Shown here: piece by piece, positions 1-5,382 of the stretch
Position numbering within the stretch: position 1 is the first letter of the stretch
Layout of the letters: every line of letters begins with the position of its first letter
Assembly: GCA_003219395.1 (NCBI GenBank)
Contig: QHOR01000144.1
Coordinates: 1-6,983 of the forward strand
DNA: 6,983 nt
Source of the DNA: Verrucomicrobiota bacterium
GTDB taxonomy: Bacteria; Verrucomicrobiota; Verrucomicrobiia; Chthoniobacterales; UBA10450
Direction of reading: 5' to 3'
Notes under the pieces: model-generated
Told to the model about the DNA's origin: nothing
What the model saw: the letters and a program-made list of their open reading frames with translations, nothing else
Databases searched by the model: none
Translations under genes and position numbers: made by a program

Positions 1-177
1 ATGCAAGTAAAAGAATATCGCCTGCCGACAGGCGAAAAGATTCGTCAGCACATTTCTGATTCCCCTACGCTTCCACCTACCATAGCAGTTCGCGCGTTTT
101 GGAGATTCGATAAAGAACAAAGACTGCGTGACATTGAGATCAGACGCCAGAAGATCGAGTCTGAGCGAACAAGATGA
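1..177 (+). CDS. C-terminal end of a gene or a 58-codon small protein, function unknown
   Basis: An open frame runs from the first base of the window to a TGA at 175-177. The first codon is ATG, but the window edge hides any ribosome binding site, so this may be a complete 58-residue protein or the tail of a longer one. The C-terminal half (AVRAFWRFDKEQRLRDIEIR) alternates hydrophobic and polar residues around a D-K-E-Q turn. This suggests a beta hairpin, as is often seen at the end of small secreted or lipoprotein domains. It closes with a charged tail rich in Arg, Lys and Glu. I do not recognise the family. The next feature on this strand is a broken transposase 69 bp downstream, so there is no operon context. 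Chance ORFs of this length occur, which limits confidence. Confidence 0.4.
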   Translation: MQVKEYRLPTGEKIRQHISDSPTLPPTIAVRAFWRFDKEQRLRDIEIRRQKIESERTR

Positions 178-246
178 GTTGGATAAGATAAAACTGCTCA
201 ATCAATAAATGCTGCCAAGCGCTGGTGCATAGATTCAGCAGGAGCT

Positions 247-328
247 ATGGCACGAGCGGTCCAGACTGAACATGGCGGGGCGTTTTACCATGTGATGGCG
301 CGTGGGGAACCGACGAGACCGGATTTTG
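247..328 (+). pseudogene. Remnant of a REP-associated tyrosine transposase (RAYT, Y1/HUH family), 5' end only, frameshifted
   Basis: The ATG at 247 is preceded by AGGAG at 240-244. It opens with MARAVQTEHGGAFYHVMARG, which matches the well-known N-terminus of REP-associated Y1 transposases (MAR..R.E..GAFYHVMARGN). After that the reading frame breaks. A run of four G at 304-307 has one base too many. Removing one G restores R-G-N-R-R-D-R-I-L, the conserved continuation of the family. Without the correction the frame runs on to a TGA at 421-423 with unrelated residues. After the restored stretch family resemblance stops near 328, and the corrected frame ends at TGA 371-373. The HUH histidines and the catalytic tyrosine, which lie further along in these roughly 150-300 residue proteins, are absent. 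It is therefore a dead fragment of a once-mobile or REP-processing enzyme. The family call is firm for the N-terminus; where the remnant ends is an estimate. Confidence 0.75.
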
Positions 329-358
329 CGCGCGCGAGCCAAACGATCAGCCTGGGCG

Positions 359-622
359 CTAAATGCAACGTGATTTCTTCACGAGATTTTGAAATAGCGA
401 GGCACCTATATTGGCGGCTGTGAAGACCACAAAAAAGTTCATTACCCCAATTTTCCAACCGTAGAAAAAAAAGGCAGCAACGATGGTGGCTAAGGAAAGA
501 ATGCTTAGAAAGACCTGAATTCCTTGCACCAATAGCCCTCCGCGAAACGAGGTGGCGAAGCCAGTGATGAGCGCAGCCGTGAAGGACGACATCAAGAAAA
601 ACCAGATCGGGATTGTTATCAC
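359..622 (-). CDS. Small three-helix membrane protein, unknown function
   Basis: This 87-residue ORF starts at GTG (620-622). Upstream lies AAGGAA, about 11 bases away on the minus strand, and an in-frame TAA sits six codons upstream, so no longer start is possible. The protein is strongly hydrophobic, with three likely transmembrane segments at about residues 4-25, 30-54 and 58-78. Short loops lie between them (R27-G28-G29 and G55-W56-K57), and the end is a basic tail, K82-K83-S84-R85. The predicted location is the inner membrane. I do not recognise the family. The gene follows the terminator at 663-700, so it is probably not co-transcribed with the VPDGG-CTERM gene. Its last 20 or so codons lie against the transposase remnant, so its C-terminus may have been altered by that insertion. 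The hydrophobic pattern supports a real gene, but nothing else confirms it. Confidence 0.55.
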   Translation of the reverse strand: MITIPIWFFLMSSFTAALITGFATSFRGGLLVQGIQVFLSILSLATIVAAFFFYGWKIGVMNFFVVFTAANIGASLFQNLVKKSRCI

Positions 623-662
623 AAGCTTTCGGTTTCCTTACCGGTCCGAAGGCTTTCCTGCC

Positions 663-700
663 TATACAAGAAAAGCCGGGCAGGTTTCACCCTGCCCGGT
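663..700 (-). terminator. Intrinsic terminator of the VPDGG-CTERM gene
   Basis: A perfect 9-bp GC-rich stem (676-684 with 691-699, CCGGGCAGG against CCTGCCCGG) closes a 6-base loop. On the minus strand it is followed at once by CTTTTCTTGT, a U-rich tract in RNA. It lies about 40 bases past the stop codon of the gene ending at 738. The U tract is only on the minus side, so it acts in that direction. Confidence 0.78.
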
Positions 701-737
701 GACTCAATGTTCTGCTCCAGGCCTAAGGCCGTACCGA

Positions 738-1298
738 CTAAATCTTTAAGAAGCGCCGAGCCATACCGAGCGCACCAAGCGCGGCACCGAGTAACATCGC
801 AGTCGTTCCACCGTCGGGAACTGCTGGAACGCCTGGTCCAAAGAGCGTCCACCCCGAAAGAGCATACCCGCCAACCAAGGCCGGAATCCTGATGTTGCCG
901 CTCACATCTCCGATGTACCAAACTTCAGATCTGGAATTTGGGCCGCTGTAGTTCGCGAACAAGTACGTATACAATCCGCCACCGCCAACATTTATTTGAT
1001 TACCGATACCGTCTACATGACCAGCCGACACAGCCTGAGGCAACGTGCCAAACGCGTTGGTTAATCGGGAGTAGGCTTGTCCATTGTATGTCTCAATGGT
1101 ACCCAGAGCCATGCTAGCCAAATGGTTCACATAAGATAGTCGGTCAGACCCGCAAAATTTCACGGACCCGAAGTCACGCGTGTCGCCGATGTCAAACACG
1201 GTAACTGCATTTACACTGTTGCTGAATATGAGGAATGCGCCGGCAACAGCAGTACAAAGGAGCGCGATCTTACTTTTTGGAGTGATGTTTATTTTCAT
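738..1298 (-). CDS. VPDSG-CTERM-type exosortase-sorted secreted protein
   Basis: This 186-residue exported protein has sorting signals at both ends. The N-terminus is a signal peptide: basic MKINITPKSK, a hydrophobic core at residues 11-25, and a likely cut after V-N-A at 29-31. The C-terminus has VPDGG at 160-164, a hydrophobic helix at about 166-180 and R181-R182. This is the tripartite VPDSG-CTERM signal, with G in place of S. In the known system an exosortase (XrtC for this signal type) recognises the signal and processes the protein for surface or extracellular-matrix release. No exosortase gene lies in this window. The mature part is rich in Gly, Ser, Tyr and Asn and ends in a Gly/Trp-rich beta-like stretch (SEVWYIGDVSGN, LSGWTLFGPGV) resembling others I associate with this group. 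The ATG is the only sensible start, because no other Met precedes the signal peptide core. It has no Shine-Dalgarno sequence. A sigma-54-like promoter lies just upstream and a strong terminator just downstream, suggesting a single-gene transcript. Confidence 0.93.
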   Translation of the reverse strand: MKINITPKSKIALLCTAVAGAFLIFSNSVNAVTVFDIGDTRDFGSVKFCGSDRLSYVNHLASMALGTIETYNGQAYSRLTNAFGTLPQAVSAGHVDGIGNQINVGGGGLYTYLFANYSGPNSRSEVWYIGDVSGNIRIPALVGGYALSGWTLFGPGVPAVPDGGTTAMLLGAALGALGMARRFLKI

Positions 1299-1315
1299 GG
1301 GAGTGCGTTAAAAAC

Positions 1316-1332
1316 AGCACACGCCATGCCAA
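1316..1332 (-). promoter_or_regulatory. Candidate sigma-54 (RpoN) promoter for the VPDGG-CTERM gene
   Basis: Read on the minus strand the site is TTGGCATGGCGTGTGCT. Compared with the sigma-54 consensus YTGGCACGrNNNTTGCW, every defined position matches except two: T for C at position 7 and G for T at position 13. The invariant GG (-24) and GC (-12) are exactly 10 bases apart. The predicted start of transcription is near 1305, leaving a leader of only about 7 bases before the ATG at 1298, which is unusually short. PEP-CTERM genes in several bacteria are linked to the PrsK/PrsR two-component system, whose response regulator activates sigma-54 promoters. The match is therefore plausible in function, but it is unproven here. 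Confidence 0.45.
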
Positions 1333-1916
1333 GTCCGTGAAATCAATAATTATTGGCGTTATCCGGCTATCAGACAGATACTTGCCATAGAATAGAATTC
1401 CTTGAATCAGGCCTTGTCTTATTCACAGTTGTTAAGCACTCCAACGAAAATCCAGCATCTCTAATCATAACAACACACAACTGCCACAAACAGAAGAAAC
1501 TATAACAGCGGTTTTAAAGCGTCAGGATTTCCGACGGCGACGCCAACGGCTATCGCGACAGGAGCGCTTAATCTGGATTGAGAAGAGTTTTGCCAGCCAC
1601 GCGCATGGATCTGGCACCCAGTGCTTGGCAGGCGGCGCCAAGGATCTTTAACAGCGAGACTTGGGCTGGAGGTCGAACTTGCAACAAAGCAGAAGGACAT
1701 GCTGTGAAAGGCACGGATTGCTCGGCAATTTGCGCTGCAAAACACCGATGAGTCGTCAGTGAACTGCTGATCGAGTAAGACGGGGATCTCGAGCTATGTT
1801 TCAGATTTACTCAGCGGTGTCGATGGCAAGCTTTCATCTCTTGTTTCCCTTTGCACGACGAAAACCGCTTTCCGCACTGCAATGCTCGCCAAGAATCCAG
1901 ATTGGATGTGGAACGT
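1333..1916. other. Intergenic stretch of about 580 bp without a supported gene
   Basis: The right-hand part lies beyond the end of the repeat-bearing membrane protein gene; the left part is the upstream region of the VPDGG-CTERM gene. Besides the AT-rich palindrome I see one imperfect hairpin at 1624-1642 (CTTGGC and GCCAAG arms, 7-base loop), which has no T tract. Open frames here are short and Cys/Ser-rich, without domains or membrane segments, and I do not call them. The plus frame at 1771-1944 is open for 57 codons but is preceded by in-frame stops, so at most it is a decayed remnant. Confidence 0.5.
1344..1355. promoter_or_regulatory. AT-rich 12-bp perfect palindrome upstream of the sigma-54-like site
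   Basis: CAATAATTATTG is a perfect palindrome at about -39 to -50 relative to the predicted start of transcription. The overlapping AATCAA on the plus strand matches the first half of an IHF site (WATCAA), but the second half does not match. It could be a bending or operator site between an enhancer and the promoter. In AT-rich DNA it may also be chance. Confidence 0.2.
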
Positions 1917-2291
1917 CTATCTCGGCTCTTCTCCTCTGCCGTAATTGCCTTCTAGGGGCATGGGCTCGCTCCATGGCGGCACAGGCTTTTGAGTATCGTA
2001 GTACGGGTAGCTTGCTCGTGGCGCTTGATACGTTGAGACACCAAACCATACAAAGAAGACGAAGCCCACTACCACGATCATGGCTGCCAGTTTCTCGCCA
2101 TGAGCCAAGGAACTGGGCCGCGGACGTTGCGAGATTACGTCGCATCTCCACAAGCCGGGGTGACGATAAATCTGTTGCCGCAGCTCAGCATAGGTGCTCC
2201 ACAGCGATGGCTCCCGGTAAATCTGTTCCTGCAGCTCAGTGTAAGATTGCCTTTCCTGAGAAGCGGCGATTGGGTCGGGGAAGCTCCCCAT
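1917..2291 (-). CDS. Single-pass membrane protein with two tandem 17-residue Y-x-E-L-x-x-Q-I-Y-R repeats, unknown function
   Basis: This ORF encodes 124 residues. Residues 16-31 (SYTELQEQIYREPSLW) and 33-48 (TYAELRQQIYRHPGLW) are near-identical copies with a 17-residue period. A basic linker follows (R56-P-R-P), then a clear transmembrane helix at about 68-86 (KLAAMIVVVGFVFFVWFGVS). The C-terminal segment of about 38 residues is rich in Pro and Tyr (YPYYDTQKPVPPWSEP). There is no signal peptide. Basic residues before the helix suggest the repeats face the cytoplasm and the Pro/Tyr tail faces out. I know no family for it. The opposite strand has a longer open frame (1796-2437), but its product is Arg/Ser/Cys-rich with no domain or helix, while this strand shows a conserved repeat and a helix. 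The start ATG lacks a Shine-Dalgarno sequence; no alternative start lies between it and the upstream in-frame TAA. The kelch gene ends 249 bp upstream on the same strand. Confidence 0.66.
   Translation of the reverse strand: MGSFPDPIAASQERQSYTELQEQIYREPSLWSTYAELRQQIYRHPGLWRCDVISQRPRPSSLAHGEKLAAMIVVVGFVFFVWFGVSTYQAPRASYPYYDTQKPVPPWSEPMPLEGNYGRGEEPR
2148..2246 (-). repeat. Two tandem 51-bp coding repeats
   Basis: Two adjacent units (2199-2246 and 2148-2195, period 51 bp) encode the duplicated Y-x-E-L-x-x-Q-I-Y-R-x-P-x-L-W motif. The DNA copies still share long identical stretches, such as AAATCTGTT and GCAGCTCAG on the plus strand. Differences fall largely at conservative codons, which points to an in-frame internal duplication kept under coding constraint. 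Confidence 0.7.
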
Positions 2292-2442
2292 ACTTAGTTC
2301 TACGTGAACTGGAGACTGAAAGTTCCGAAAACTTTACAGAAGTCGTCGAATTCGCCGCCTTTTTCACCAGGCTAACCGAAAACGTAGTGCCTTGCTCTCG
2401 ACGCGACGGTGACGTGGGAGCAGAGGACCAGACCTAAACGCA

Positions 2443-2464
2443 CGAAATGCGAGAAACGCATTCG
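2443..2464 (-). terminator. Weak hairpin between the kelch gene and the next minus-strand gene
   Basis: The arms CGAAATGCG (2443-2451) and CGCATTCG (2457-2464) pair over 8 bp with one bulged A around a 5-base loop. On the minus strand only a short T3 follows (TGCGTTTAGG). It lies about 77 bases past the kelch stop codon. It may end or slow the kelch transcript, but the signal is weak. Confidence 0.25.
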
Positions 2465-2540
2465 AAATTCGGCAGTCCTTGAGCCTGCCCGTGTGTCAGA
2501 CGGTTGTTGGCTGCTCTCTGTGCTTTGCGCCAATGCGGAA

Positions 2541-3704
2541 TCACGACGGCGTCGGGCGAGGATGTGGCGTAGGTCGAGACCTGGGAGTCGCTCTGGGCGG
2601 GGGAGTAGCTGACGGAGTGGGCGTTGGTGTAAGTGTAGCTGTGGGACTCGGGGTGGGTGTGGGGGTTGGGGTAACAGTAGCAGTAGGAGTAGGAGTAGGA
2701 GTAGACGTTGGCACCAGTTCCCAAGTATCATTGAAATATACGTTGTTATGCTGACCGCCGAAGAGAATTACTCGCTGTAATGCGCCGTCGTAGCTCATGC
2801 CAGCGCCTTCGCGCGCGGGTGGTGATTGCGCCGGGAACAGGCGTGTCCACGTGGCGGCAACCTGATCCCATAACCAGGTCGTGTTCTGGTCCACACCGCC
2901 ACTTCCGCCTCCAAAGAGAACCACTCCTTCCAAAGCCGGATCGAAAGCGGCAGAAGCGGCATACACTAAAAGAGGTTGCACAGCCGGAGACTGCAGAGTC
3001 CACGTCGTGCCATCATAGGTCCAGGTGTTAGTCGGGTTAACATCAGCAAGGCCACCAAACATAACAACCTGTCCCGTGGAGGTATTTGTCGCAACGGCCG
3101 CTGAAGCCCGAGCAGAGGGAACAGTCGGTGGCGATAACTGCGCCCAGTCGGAGCCGTTCCACTGCCACATGGTAAGCTGATAGAATTGGCCGTCGAACCC
3201 ACCATAAAGGTCAGCTCTGCCATTCGGGTCCGGAAACAACATCGGCCCGGTCACAGCCGGAGGATGAGTGTTAGGCGTGGCCTGCGTCCACTGCAGCGTC
3301 GACCCATCCCAAAGCCATGTGTCGCCCAGGTAATTCGTTCCATCGAACCCGCCGAAGAGCACTACCTTTTGAGCGACAGAGTCGTAGGTCATTTGGGCCG
3401 AAGCGCGGGCTGGAGGGGCAGGGTTTGTGGCGATCTGCACCCAGCTAGTGCCGTCGAAACTCCATGTGTCATTGAGATAGCCTGTGCCGTCGGATCCGCC
3501 GAACGCGATGATTTTCCCGCTGACTGGATCATAGGCCATTGCGAGATACGAACGCGCAGGGGGAGGATTGTTTGGAGAAAGCTCAATCCAATTTTGAAGA
3601 CCAACAGGAGCAGCCCCTGCACTCACTGCACACGCGATCGAAATGCAGCAACAGCCAAGAATTATCGATGCATGCGAAAAGCGACGAACCTGAGAACATT
3701 CCAT
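2541..3704 (-). CDS. Secreted six-blade kelch-repeat protein with Thr-Pro-rich C-terminal tail
   Basis: The 387-residue product begins with an export signal (basic RR at 7-8, hydrophobic core about 13-28, likely cut near A-G-A at 29-31; a lipoprotein cut at one of the Cys residues is less likely). Residues about 36-331 form six kelch/galactose-oxidase-type units of 48-51 residues. Each has a hydrophobic strand ending in F/Y-G-G (69-70, 118-119, 168-169, 217-218, 265-266, 316-317), then usually N-D-T-W or similar and a W-x-x-L type strand. The units are separated by P-P-A-R-type turns. This predicts one closed beta-propeller, a binding fold, with no catalytic residues recognised. Residues 333-366 are Thr-Pro repeats and 371-387 a basic Pro-rich end (RATPRSRPTPHPRPTPS), probably a surface spacer or anchor. 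ATG at 3702-3704 is chosen over the TTG just before it. A perfect TTGACA lies at 3737-3742 (minus), but the matching -10 is poor. Confidence 0.93.
   Translation of the reverse strand: MECSQVRRFSHASIILGCCCISIACAVSAGAAPVGLQNWIELSPNNPPPARSYLAMAYDPVSGKIIAFGGSDGTGYLNDTWSFDGTSWVQIATNPAPPARASAQMTYDSVAQKVVLFGGFDGTNYLGDTWLWDGSTLQWTQATPNTHPPAVTGPMLFPDPNGRADLYGGFDGQFYQLTMWQWNGSDWAQLSPPTVPSARASAAVATNTSTGQVVMFGGLADVNPTNTWTYDGTTWTLQSPAVQPLLVYAASAAFDPALEGVVLFGGGSGGVDQNTTWLWDQVAATWTRLFPAQSPPAREGAGMSYDGALQRVILFGGQHNNVYFNDTWELVPTSTPTPTPTATVTPTPTPTPSPTATLTPTPTPSATPPPRATPRSRPTPHPRPTPS
2613..2702 (-). repeat. Degenerate hexanucleotide repeat encoding the Thr-Pro tail
   Basis: On the plus strand this is a run of GT-rich six-base units, cleanest at 2683-2704 (GTAGGA units). 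It codes for residues 335-364 of the kelch protein as Thr-Pro pairs interrupted by Ala, Val, Ser and Leu. Changes by whole units would keep the reading frame, so the tail length can vary between strains without losing the protein end. The other two minus-strand frames through the repeat are also open (Leu-rich and Tyr/Ser-rich), purely because of the repeat. Confidence 0.8.
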
Positions 3705-4157
3705 CAACCATGACTTAAGGCGCTCAACGTAGGTTTTGTCAAATCGATACCATGATGCACGCAGAGATGTGCCACAGGATCAGATCTGAATATTTACATT
3801 TGCGAATGAGATGCTTTGCGCGGACGACATGGTGCGCCTGCGCCGCTCTGAGTTTTTGCCTCGCCGAAGTAGCTCCGGCCATTTCAAAGGTCATGGAATG
3901 AGAGGCAGGGAAGAAGGGGACCAAATCTAAACATTTGACCAGGGTCATTGTAACTAGCCACGGAGAGGAAAATGGCACGACGCCTTTGCGCGTTGAATTC
4001 GAATTTTCTCGGTCCAAACGCGAAAGGTCGTCATCCTCAAGTAACGGGACGCACCTCACCGGCTCTCGGGTTCATGCATGTGGAAAGGCTTGCCAAAATG
4101 TTGAGGCGAAATTACAAGTCCCCGTTTTCGGAGGAAGATAATTGCTTAGAGAAGATT
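3705..4157. other. Divergent intergenic region between the kelch and serine hydrolase genes
   Basis: About 450 bp serves as the upstream region of two genes read outward. Facing the kelch gene is TTGACA (minus, 3737-3742) without a good -10. Facing the hydrolase is a better promoter candidate at 4090-4118. A 12-base inverted repeat, TGACC-AG-GGTCA, lies at 3936-3947 and could be an operator. The frame of the hydrolase stays open up to 3972, but that extension has no domain and precedes the signal peptide, so I treat it as non-coding. Confidence 0.5.
4090..4118 (+). promoter_or_regulatory. Candidate sigma-70-type promoter of the serine hydrolase
   Basis: TTGCCA (4090-4095, five of six matches to TTGACA) is separated by 17 bases from TACAAG (4113-4118, four of six matches to TATAAT). 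Transcription would start near 4125, giving a leader of about 33 bases before the ATG at 4158. That fits the choice of this start over the upstream in-frame ATGs. The match is moderate and such sites arise by chance. Confidence 0.3.
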
Positions 4158-5351
4158 ATGCATCCGAACACAGCTCGTTTTGGCCTGTTTGTCACAATCG
4201 CGGTTTTGACAGCCGCGAAAATTGCCGCGCAGCAACCGCCTTCCGATGCCGGTCCGCATGTACAGCCCAATGCGGGCGGCGAAGCAGCCGCCGTCAAGCG
4301 AGTGGTCGAAAGCATCATGCAGCCGTACTTGGCCCAAGAACAACGCAGCACCGGTAACCGCACGTGGAGGCGATCTCCTAATCTCGGAGCGATTGTCGCG
4401 GTTTCGCTGCACGGCCATCGCTATTTCTTCCCGTTTGGAAAAGCTACCAACGCGGGCGCTCCGTTCAGGCCCGACACTCTCGTGGAGATCGGCTCCTGCA
4501 CCAAGACGTTCACCACCACGCTGTTCTCGCTGGCTGTCAATCGCAACCAAATCGTCCCTGAGGCTTCCGCTCAAAAATACATGCCGGAAGGGTACACGCT
4601 GCGGGCGCGACAATTGACGCCGTTGGAGCTGGCTGACTTTACATCGGGAATGCCCGACGATCCGACGAACTTGCCGCGCGGCCTCGAACAGAAAAATATC
4701 CAGCACTACACAGTGAAAGACTTTCTCACTTGGGCTTCGCAATACGAACCAAGGACCCAATTGCCTGCGCGTTACCGGTACTCAAACGCCGGCATCGGGC
4801 TGCTGAGTTACCTTGTCGCGAATGCGACCGGCAAAACCTGGGAAGATCAGGTGAATTCCGAAATCCTCCAGCCGCTAGGCATGGCTGACACCGCGTTGCG
4901 CCCCACGCCGGAACAGCAGGAGCGCCTGGCACAGGGACATGACCGCGCAGGCCGGGATGCGCCGCGCTGGCCGGTGTACGCATGGTACGCTGCCGGCGGA
5001 TTGCGCTCGACCGCACATGACATGATCAGCTTTGGGGAGGGGAACCTTGGGCACGAGCAAGTGAATGGTAAACCTGTTTCCGCTGAGTTGATCGCGGCGA
5101 TGCAGCTTGCGCAGAAACCGATCTACACCATGCCGAACGGATTCAACAAACAGGCGATGGCCTGGATAAACAACATGGGTGGAGGCAATCCAAACCTGCA
5201 TCCAGTAATTGTTAAGAACGGAGGAACGTCAGGATTCGGCAGTGTGATTGCGATCAATCCCACCAAAGACGCGGCCATCTTTATCGGTATGAACCAAGTC
5301 GGAGCCAACCCTGCCGTGAAAGGGATTGAGATCCTGCGGCAGCTCCCGTAG
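4158..5351 (+). CDS. Secreted serine hydrolase of the beta-lactamase class C / penicillin-binding-protein-like family (PF00144 type)
   Basis: The product is 397 residues when started at 4158. A signal peptide covers residues 1 to about 24 (core GLFVTIAVLTAA, likely cut after I-A-A), so it acts in the periplasm or outside. The family's three active-site motifs are present in order: S-x-x-K as S113-C-T-K116, Y-x-N as Y208-S-N210, and the third box as K353-N-G355 followed by G-T-S-G-F. Other hallmarks are F-T-S-G-M-P-D (161-167), I-L-Q-P-L-G-M (236-242) and A-A-G-G-L-R-S-T (278-285). Members hydrolyse amide or ester bonds through an acyl-serine; substrates range from beta-lactams to D-Ala peptides and esters, and this sequence does not decide which. 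The third motif is KNG rather than the KTG of true class C enzymes, so an esterase or peptidase role is as likely as lactam resistance. AGAGAAG at 4148-4154 is the local ribosome site; a stronger GGAGGAAG at 4130-4137 lies too far from this ATG. In-frame ATGs at 3972, 4074 and 4098 would bury the signal peptide and are rejected. Confidence 0.93.
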   Translation: MHPNTARFGLFVTIAVLTAAKIAAQQPPSDAGPHVQPNAGGEAAAVKRVVESIMQPYLAQEQRSTGNRTWRRSPNLGAIVAVSLHGHRYFFPFGKATNAGAPFRPDTLVEIGSCTKTFTTTLFSLAVNRNQIVPEASAQKYMPEGYTLRARQLTPLELADFTSGMPDDPTNLPRGLEQKNIQHYTVKDFLTWASQYEPRTQLPARYRYSNAGIGLLSYLVANATGKTWEDQVNSEILQPLGMADTALRPTPEQQERLAQGHDRAGRDAPRWPVYAWYAAGGLRSTAHDMISFGEGNLGHEQVNGKPVSAELIAAMQLAQKPIYTMPNGFNKQAMAWINNMGGGNPNLHPVIVKNGGTSGFGSVIAINPTKDAAIFIGMNQVGANPAVKGIEILRQLP

Positions 5352-5363
5352 CCGCAACATCAT

Positions 5364-5382
5364 TTCGGGTATCAGTACCGAA
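5364..5382 (+). terminator. Weak hairpin just after the serine hydrolase
   Basis: TTCGGGTA (5364-5371) pairs with TACCGAA (5376-5382) over 7 bp with one bulged G and a four-base loop, 12 bases past the stop codon. No run of T follows, so it is at best a pause or RNA-protecting hairpin. Confidence 0.25.

Noticed and set aside
1609..1627. Plus-strand CTGGCAC resembling a sigma-54 -24 box
   Set aside because: The following GC is 8 bases away, no gene follows in the right place, and the -12 box is missing.
1500..1745. Minus-strand 81-codon frame
   Set aside because: It is Ser/Cys-rich at its start, has no ribosome site, no signal peptide and no recognisable family. It is likely chance.
1771..1944. 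Plus-strand 57-codon frame that reads plausibly as a protein tail (ends W-N-V-Y-L-G-S-S-P-L-P)
   Set aside because: In-frame stops occur immediately upstream and again about 20 codons earlier. There is no ribosome site and no family match. It may be chance or very old decay.
1796..2437. Long plus-strand open frame of 213 codons
   Set aside because: The product is rich in Arg, Ser and Cys with no domain, helix or repeat pattern. The minus strand across the same DNA encodes a tandem repeat and a clear transmembrane helix.
2470..2491. Hairpin CGGCAG / CTGCCCG as the kelch terminator
   Set aside because: The stem is short and bulged, the loop is 9 bases, and only a weak T3 follows on the minus strand. 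The hairpin at 2443-2464 is slightly better, and neither is convincing.
2372..2731. Minus-strand frames with poly-Leu or Tyr-Ser repeats
   Set aside because: They are alternative phases of the hexanucleotide repeat that encodes the kelch Thr-Pro tail.
3186..3713. Plus-strand open frame of 175 codons opposite the kelch gene
   Set aside because: It is fully antisense to the kelch coding sequence, whose six repeats are unmistakable. The antisense product has no recognisable feature.
3757..3777. Sigma-54-like TGGCAC...TGC upstream of the kelch gene (minus strand)
   Set aside because: The GG and GC are 9 bases apart instead of the strict 10, and the flanking positions do not match.
3936..3947. 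Inverted repeat TGACC-AG-GGTCA as an operator
   Set aside because: A single 5-bp inverted repeat about 210 bases before the gene, with no second copy in the window, is too weak to call.
4130..4357. Strong GGAGGAAG followed by TTG at 4142, opening an alternative 71-codon frame
   Set aside because: This frame lies inside the hydrolase coding region in another phase, and its product is Arg/Cys-rich without a domain. The hydrolase frame carries the signal peptide and all catalytic motifs.
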